Below, piece by piece: positions 49,603 to 52,565 of a DNA stretch of 52,565 bases. A model generated the notes under the pieces. It saw only the letters and a program-made list of their open reading frames with translations. It did no database searches and had not been told where the DNA came from. Source of the stretch: Solirubrobacterales bacterium (GTDB lineage: Bacteria; Actinomycetota; Thermoleophilia; Solirubrobacterales; Solirubrobacteraceae). Made by a program: the position numbers and the translations under genes. The stretch's first letter is position 1. Each line of letters starts with the position of its first letter. The stretch is taken from contig QHBW01000035.1 of NCBI GenBank assembly GCA_003244205.1, positions 1-52,565 of the forward strand, read 5' to 3'.

Positions 49603-51459
49603 CTACGCGAGCGTGTGAACGCGGACCGCAACGCCGCCCAGCCGCCCGGAGGCGAGTCCGCGCCGGACGGTGAGCACGCCGCGCGCCGCCGCGCTGCCGC
49701 TGACCACCAGTCGTCCGGGCAAGCCCGACGTTCCCAGCGATCCCGAGATCACGACGCCCGGGATGAAGCTGAAGTGCACCAGGTGCACACCGCTGCTGGA
49801 GACGCTTCCATGCCCGGAGCGCAGCCCGCCGGCGCTCAGCGCGAGCGGTCCTGCCTCGCCGTCTGCCGCTGAGGCGAGCGCCAGGGCCTCGCCGAAGTCG
49901 CGCAGCGTGAGCGCGACGGCGGCGGCGGTGCGACCGGGCAATCCCTTCGCGCCGCCGCCGGGTGCCACAGCGGCGAGCGAGCCGGGCGGCACCGCGTCGG
50001 GCGCCGGCAGGACGATCTCCGCCGGACAGCGACGCGAGACGAGCTTGGGACTTGGGCGGGCGAAGAGTGCGCGGATGGCGGCACGCGGGCAGCTGATCCC
50101 GGGGTTCGCTCCCAGCACGGAGTGCCCGCTGCCGGGGACGCTCACGATCGCCGAATCGGGAATCGCGGCCTGCAGCTGGCGTGCGTCCTCCAGCGGCGTG
50201 CGCATGTCCGCCAGCCCCGAGATGATCAGCGTCGGAACGTTCGGCAGCGGGGGCGGCGGCGGTGGCGCGGGGTCGGCGTTGGGCCACTGCAGGCAGAGTC
50301 GGACCTCGTCGGAGGCGAGTGCCGTGGCCGCGTCGAAGGGGAAGAAGGGGGCGTCGCCGAGCGCAGCGATGTTCGCCGCAGCCTCGGCGGGTCGGTCTGC
50401 GAGCGCCGCAGCCCGATCCCACGGGAAGCTGAGCTCCTCGCAGAGGGTGGCGGCATAGACCGCGCTCGAGAGCGCGGTCGGCGGGAGGTAGGCGGTCTCA
50501 GCGGCGACGCCAGCGCGGATCAGGCGCCGCAGCGGCGCGCTGTCACCCGCAAGCGCCGCGTGGACATCGGCGGCGAGCGGCGCGCGCAGGGCATCATCGA
50601 AGTCGCCCGCGAAGAGCGCCGCCAGCAGCTGCTCGCGCCCGACGGCATAAGGCCGCGGATGGCCCGCACCGTCGATCACCGACCCGCGCAGGAGGCCGGC
50701 GCCGAGGCGCTGCACGAGCCTGTGCAGCTCGGCCGCGGGATCGGCGGTGAACGAGGCACAGCGGTGGCCGCAGCGCGAGCGCAGGATCCGCGGCAGCCCG
50801 GAGTAGGAGTCGCGGTAGAGCGGGTCCTCGCCGCCGGGGGGAAGCGTGGAGTCGAGCAGGAGGCGATCGACATGGGCCGGGTAGCTGCGCGCGTAGTCGA
50901 GCGCGACGGTTGTCCCGTAGGAGACGCCGTAGAGCGCGATCCGCGGGATCGCGAGCCCTTGGCGCAGGGCCTCGATGTCGGCCACCGAGCTCGCCGTCGT
51001 GTAGAGACCCCGCCGCTGCCCCAGTGACGCCGCACAAGCCGCGGCTTGCTTGGTGGAGTTGAGTTGGTCGGCGCGCTCGAGCGCGGGACAGCGCAGCAGC
51101 CCCGATTGGCCGGTTCCGCGCTGGTCGAAGGCGATCAGCTGACGCCCGCGGCTGGAGATCCCGAGCTCATCGAACGTCCCGCCGAGCAGTGGGGTCGCGG
51201 CCTGGCCAGGGCCGCCGGCGAGCTCGAGAATCGTCGTGTGGATGGGCCCCCTGCCCGCGAGTCGTTCGACGTGCAGCGCGACCGTCCCCGGGACCGCCCC
51301 CAGGCGGTCGAGCGGGACCCGCAGCGTGGCGCACTGGTTGCCATCCGCCGGGCATGGATGGAAAGAGAGCGCAGCCGCCGAGGGGGGAGTCGCGATCGCG
51401 GCCACGCCGGCGAGCGCGGCGAGCAAGCTGGCAAAGCGATTGGCCGGCCGGCGCATCAC
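49603..51459 (-). CDS. secreted TAP-like alpha/beta hydrolase (proline iminopeptidase type)
   Basis: 618 residues with a signal peptide ([20 protein letters not shown]). It has [20 protein letters not shown] with the GGPG oxyanion motif, [18 protein letters not shown], the nucleophile elbow [15 protein letters not shown] (Ser180), [20 protein letters not shown] for the acid, and [20 protein letters not shown] for the histidine. A cysteine pair flanks the domain's lid. The last 110 residues form an Ig-like or beta-sandwich tail ([20 protein letters not shown]). Tripeptidyl-aminopeptidase/proline-iminopeptidase relatives clip short peptides outside the cell. Confidence 0.9.
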   Translation of the reverse strand: MMRRPANRFASLLAALAGVAAIATPPSAAALSFHPCPADGNQCATLRVPLDRLGAVPGTVALHVERLAGRGPIHTTILELAGGPGQAATPLLGGTFDELGISSRGRQLIAFDQRGTGQSGLLRCPALERADQLNSTKQAAACAASLGQRRGLYTTASSVADIEALRQGLAIPRIALYGVSYGTTVALDYARSYPAHVDRLLLDSTLPPGGEDPLYRDSYSGLPRILRSRCGHRCASFTADPAAELHRLVQRLGAGLLRGSVIDGAGHPRPYAVGREQLLAALFAGDFDDALRAPLAADVHAALAGDSAPLRRLIRAGVAAETAYLPPTALSSAVYAATLCEELSFPWDRAAALADRPAEAAANIAALGDAPFFPFDAATALASDEVRLCLQWPNADPAPPPPPPLPNVPTLIISGLADMRTPLEDARQLQAAIPDSAIVSVPGSGHSVLGANPGISCPRAAIRALFARPSPKLVSRRCPAEIVLPAPDAVPPGSLAAVAPGGGAKGLPGRTAAAVALTLRDFGEALALASAADGEAGPLALSAGGLRSGHGSVSSSGVHLVHFSFIPGVVISGSLGTSGLPGRLVVSGSAAARGVLTVRRGLASGRLGGVAVRVHTLA

Positions 51460-51609
51460 GCGAGTATCCCCAGTACGCGGATGTCTCGCACGACAACCTT
51501 GCGCCCCTCTGCGCCTTGCGGGCGTTCCTCTAGACTGCCACGCTTCTGCGCTGGGCGGTGTTGGACCGCGCCCTGCGCCTGTCCGAGCAGACTCTCTCTA
51601 GGAACGCCG

Positions 51610-51774
51610 ATGGCCCGCGGAGACGTTCGAATCGCCGTCACCCTCGCGTGCGAGGAGTGCAAGCGGCGTAACTATCAGACGAATAAGAGCAAGCGCAACA
51701 ACCCGGATCGCATCCAGCTGCGCAAGTACTGCCGCTGGTGCCGGTGTCACACGCCGCACCGCGAGACCCGCTGA
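51610..51774 (+). CDS. rpmG: 50S ribosomal protein L33
   Basis: 54 residues, [20 protein letters not shown] to HRETR. Two CxxC motifs, CEEC (14-17) and CRWC (42-45), make this the zinc-binding (C+) form, not the C- form used in zinc limitation. Small basic protein of the large ribosomal subunit. It lies 18 bases upstream of secE. The 100 bases before it hold TCTAGACT and GC-rich stretches but no promoter that I could place with confidence. Confidence 0.97.
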   Translation: MARGDVRIAVTLACEECKRRNYQTNKSKRNNPDRIQLRKYCRWCRCHTPHRETR

Positions 51775-51792
51775 GCAGCGCCGGAGCAGCCC

Positions 51793-52368
51793 GTGGCTCG
51801 CAACCGTAAACGCCGCAACGACCGGCGTCCGCGTCGGCCCGTCGACGAGGGCTCTGGACGACCCGGGGTGGCGACCGCCCGCGGTCAGCGCTTCGAGCCC
51901 GGTGACCGGGCCGAGCCGGTCGCACCCGCGGAGGTCCGCGAACCCACGGAGTCAGCCGAGGGCGTCGGCGAGACCCCCGACGCACTGGAGCACGCCACGC
52001 CCGACGTGGAGCTGGCCGAGGCTCAGCTGGCCATTGGTCGAGCCGAGGCGGGAGCCCTCCAGCCCGCCGACGACCCCGAGGCGGGCCTTGAGGAGGACGA
52101 TCCGGACATCGGGTCGCCCGGCGCCGAGCCACCGGCCGGCGCCGAGCTAACCTCTCGGGGGCAGACGGCCCCCGCGCCCCGCGGTGGCACCCGGCTGGTG
52201 CACTTCCTGCAGGGAAGCTGGCGCGAGCTGCAACGAGTACAGTGGCCCGATCGCCGGCAGGTGATGCAGGCCACTGGGGTCGTGCTGGGGTTCGTGATCG
52301 TCGCCGGCCTGTTCCTCGGCGCGGCCGACTGGGCGGCTCAGAAAATCGTCAATCTCATCATCAAGTAG
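51793..52368 (+). CDS. secE: preprotein translocase subunit SecE with long acidic N-terminus
   Basis: 191 residues from a GTG. The SecE core is at the C-terminus: FLQGSWRELQRVQWPDRRQV (the amphipathic helix with WPxR) and one membrane helix ATGVVLGFVIVAGLFLGAAD. SecE clamps SecY in the Sec channel. Most single-TM SecE proteins have 60-90 residues; here about 130 residues precede the core, rich in Glu, Pro and Ala (PDVELAEAQLAIGRAEAGAL, then PEAGLEEDDPDIG) after an arginine-rich first 20. Standard order rpmG-secE-nusG is kept. Confidence 0.95.
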   Translation: MARNRKRRNDRRPRRPVDEGSGRPGVATARGQRFEPGDRAEPVAPAEVREPTESAEGVGETPDALEHATPDVELAEAQLAIGRAEAGALQPADDPEAGLEEDDPDIGSPGAEPPAGAELTSRGQTAPAPRGGTRLVHFLQGSWRELQRVQWPDRRQVMQATGVVLGFVIVAGLFLGAADWAAQKIVNLIIK

Positions 52369-52380
52369 TCAGATAGGCAC

Positions 52381-52565
52381 ATGTTCCGCTGGTACGTCGT
52401 CAACACTTATTCCGGACACGAGAACAAGGTCAAGCACAACCTGGAGCACCGCGTCGTCTCGCTCAACCAGCAGCGCGCGGTCCGGCAGATCATCGTGCCC
52501 ACCGAGTCGGTGTCCGAGATGAAGGACAACCAGAAGGTCACGGTCGAGAAGCGCACGATGCCCGG
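52381..52565 (+). CDS. nusG: transcription termination/antitermination protein NusG (5' part)
   Basis: Starts ATG at 52381, MFRWYVVNTYSGHENKVKHN, 12 bases after secE, and runs off the window end after 61 codons. The NGN-domain sequence WYVVNTYSGHENKVKHNLEH and the QIIVPTESVSEMKDNQKVTV strand are typical. NusG binds RNA polymerase and links it to Rho and the ribosome. The KOW domain would lie beyond the window. Confidence 0.97.
   Translation, partial: MFRWYVVNTYSGHENKVKHNLEHRVVSLNQQRAVRQIIVPTESVSEMKDNQKVTVEKRTMP

Overview
The window is high-GC DNA (roughly 70%) from an actinobacterium. GTG starts are frequent and several gene pairs overlap by four bases (ATGA/GTGA). The right end carries rpmG-secE-nusG, the conserved ribosome/translocase/elongation cluster. 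Gene content (DUF2079 and many GT-C membrane glycosyltransferases, secreted proteins with arginine-rich C-terminal domains, TAP-like peptidase, NlpC-like protein, caa3-type CtaG) suggests the Thermoleophilia (Solirubrobacterales-like). That placement is an inference from style and families, not from a marker-gene search.

Region 1-5.4 kb is a decayed accessory zone. It holds a methyltransferase cut by the window edge, an ABM-like small protein, a broken tyrosine-recombinase C-terminus, a long stretch with no credible gene, and the 3' half of a tRNA-Ser(CGA) that looks like an attachment-site scar. It also holds a chimeric, frameshifted DUF2182 pseudogene, a VOC gene with an internal deletion, two intact VOC genes and a DHFR-like/thioredoxin-fold gene pair. 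A 14-TM drug-exporter-like MFS protein follows.

Region 6.9-19.6 kb is mostly secreted and redox functions. It has a minus-strand trio (beta-propeller-like protein, parallel beta-helix protein, DUF2079 membrane protein), a broken alpha/beta hydrolase next to a (CGT)10 tract, and a cupredoxin with no axial methionine. A GMC oxidoreductase with its small subunit, an Ig-like repeat secreted protein, an esterase and TatA complete it.

Region 19.6-28.5 kb has a membrane protein, a GT-C protein, an O-methyltransferase-like protein, a lipoprotein, a three-gene set (permease, aldose 1-epimerase, cupin), a cyclase-family hydrolase, a DUF2156 aminoacyl-phosphatidylglycerol-synthase-like membrane protein and a FlgD-Ig-like protein.

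Region 28.5-40.3 kb is the most coherent block. After a convergent GH43-like gene, eight plus-strand genes run almost without gaps: lipoprotein, MprF-type flippase-like protein, two GT-C glycosyltransferases, a UDP-galactopyranose-mutase-related flavoprotein, an MptB-like mannosyltransferase, another GT-C protein and CtaG. It reads as an envelope-glycan assembly operon using lipid-linked sugar donors, possibly with furanose sugars.

Region 40.3-51.5 kb has a minus-strand set (flippase-like protein, alpha/beta hydrolase, quinone-oxidoreductase-like protein), a large secreted hydrolase, a G-rich palindromic spacer, an NlpC-like secreted protein, Lon protease and a TAP-like secreted peptidase. 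rpmG, secE with a long acidic N-terminus, and the start of nusG close the window.
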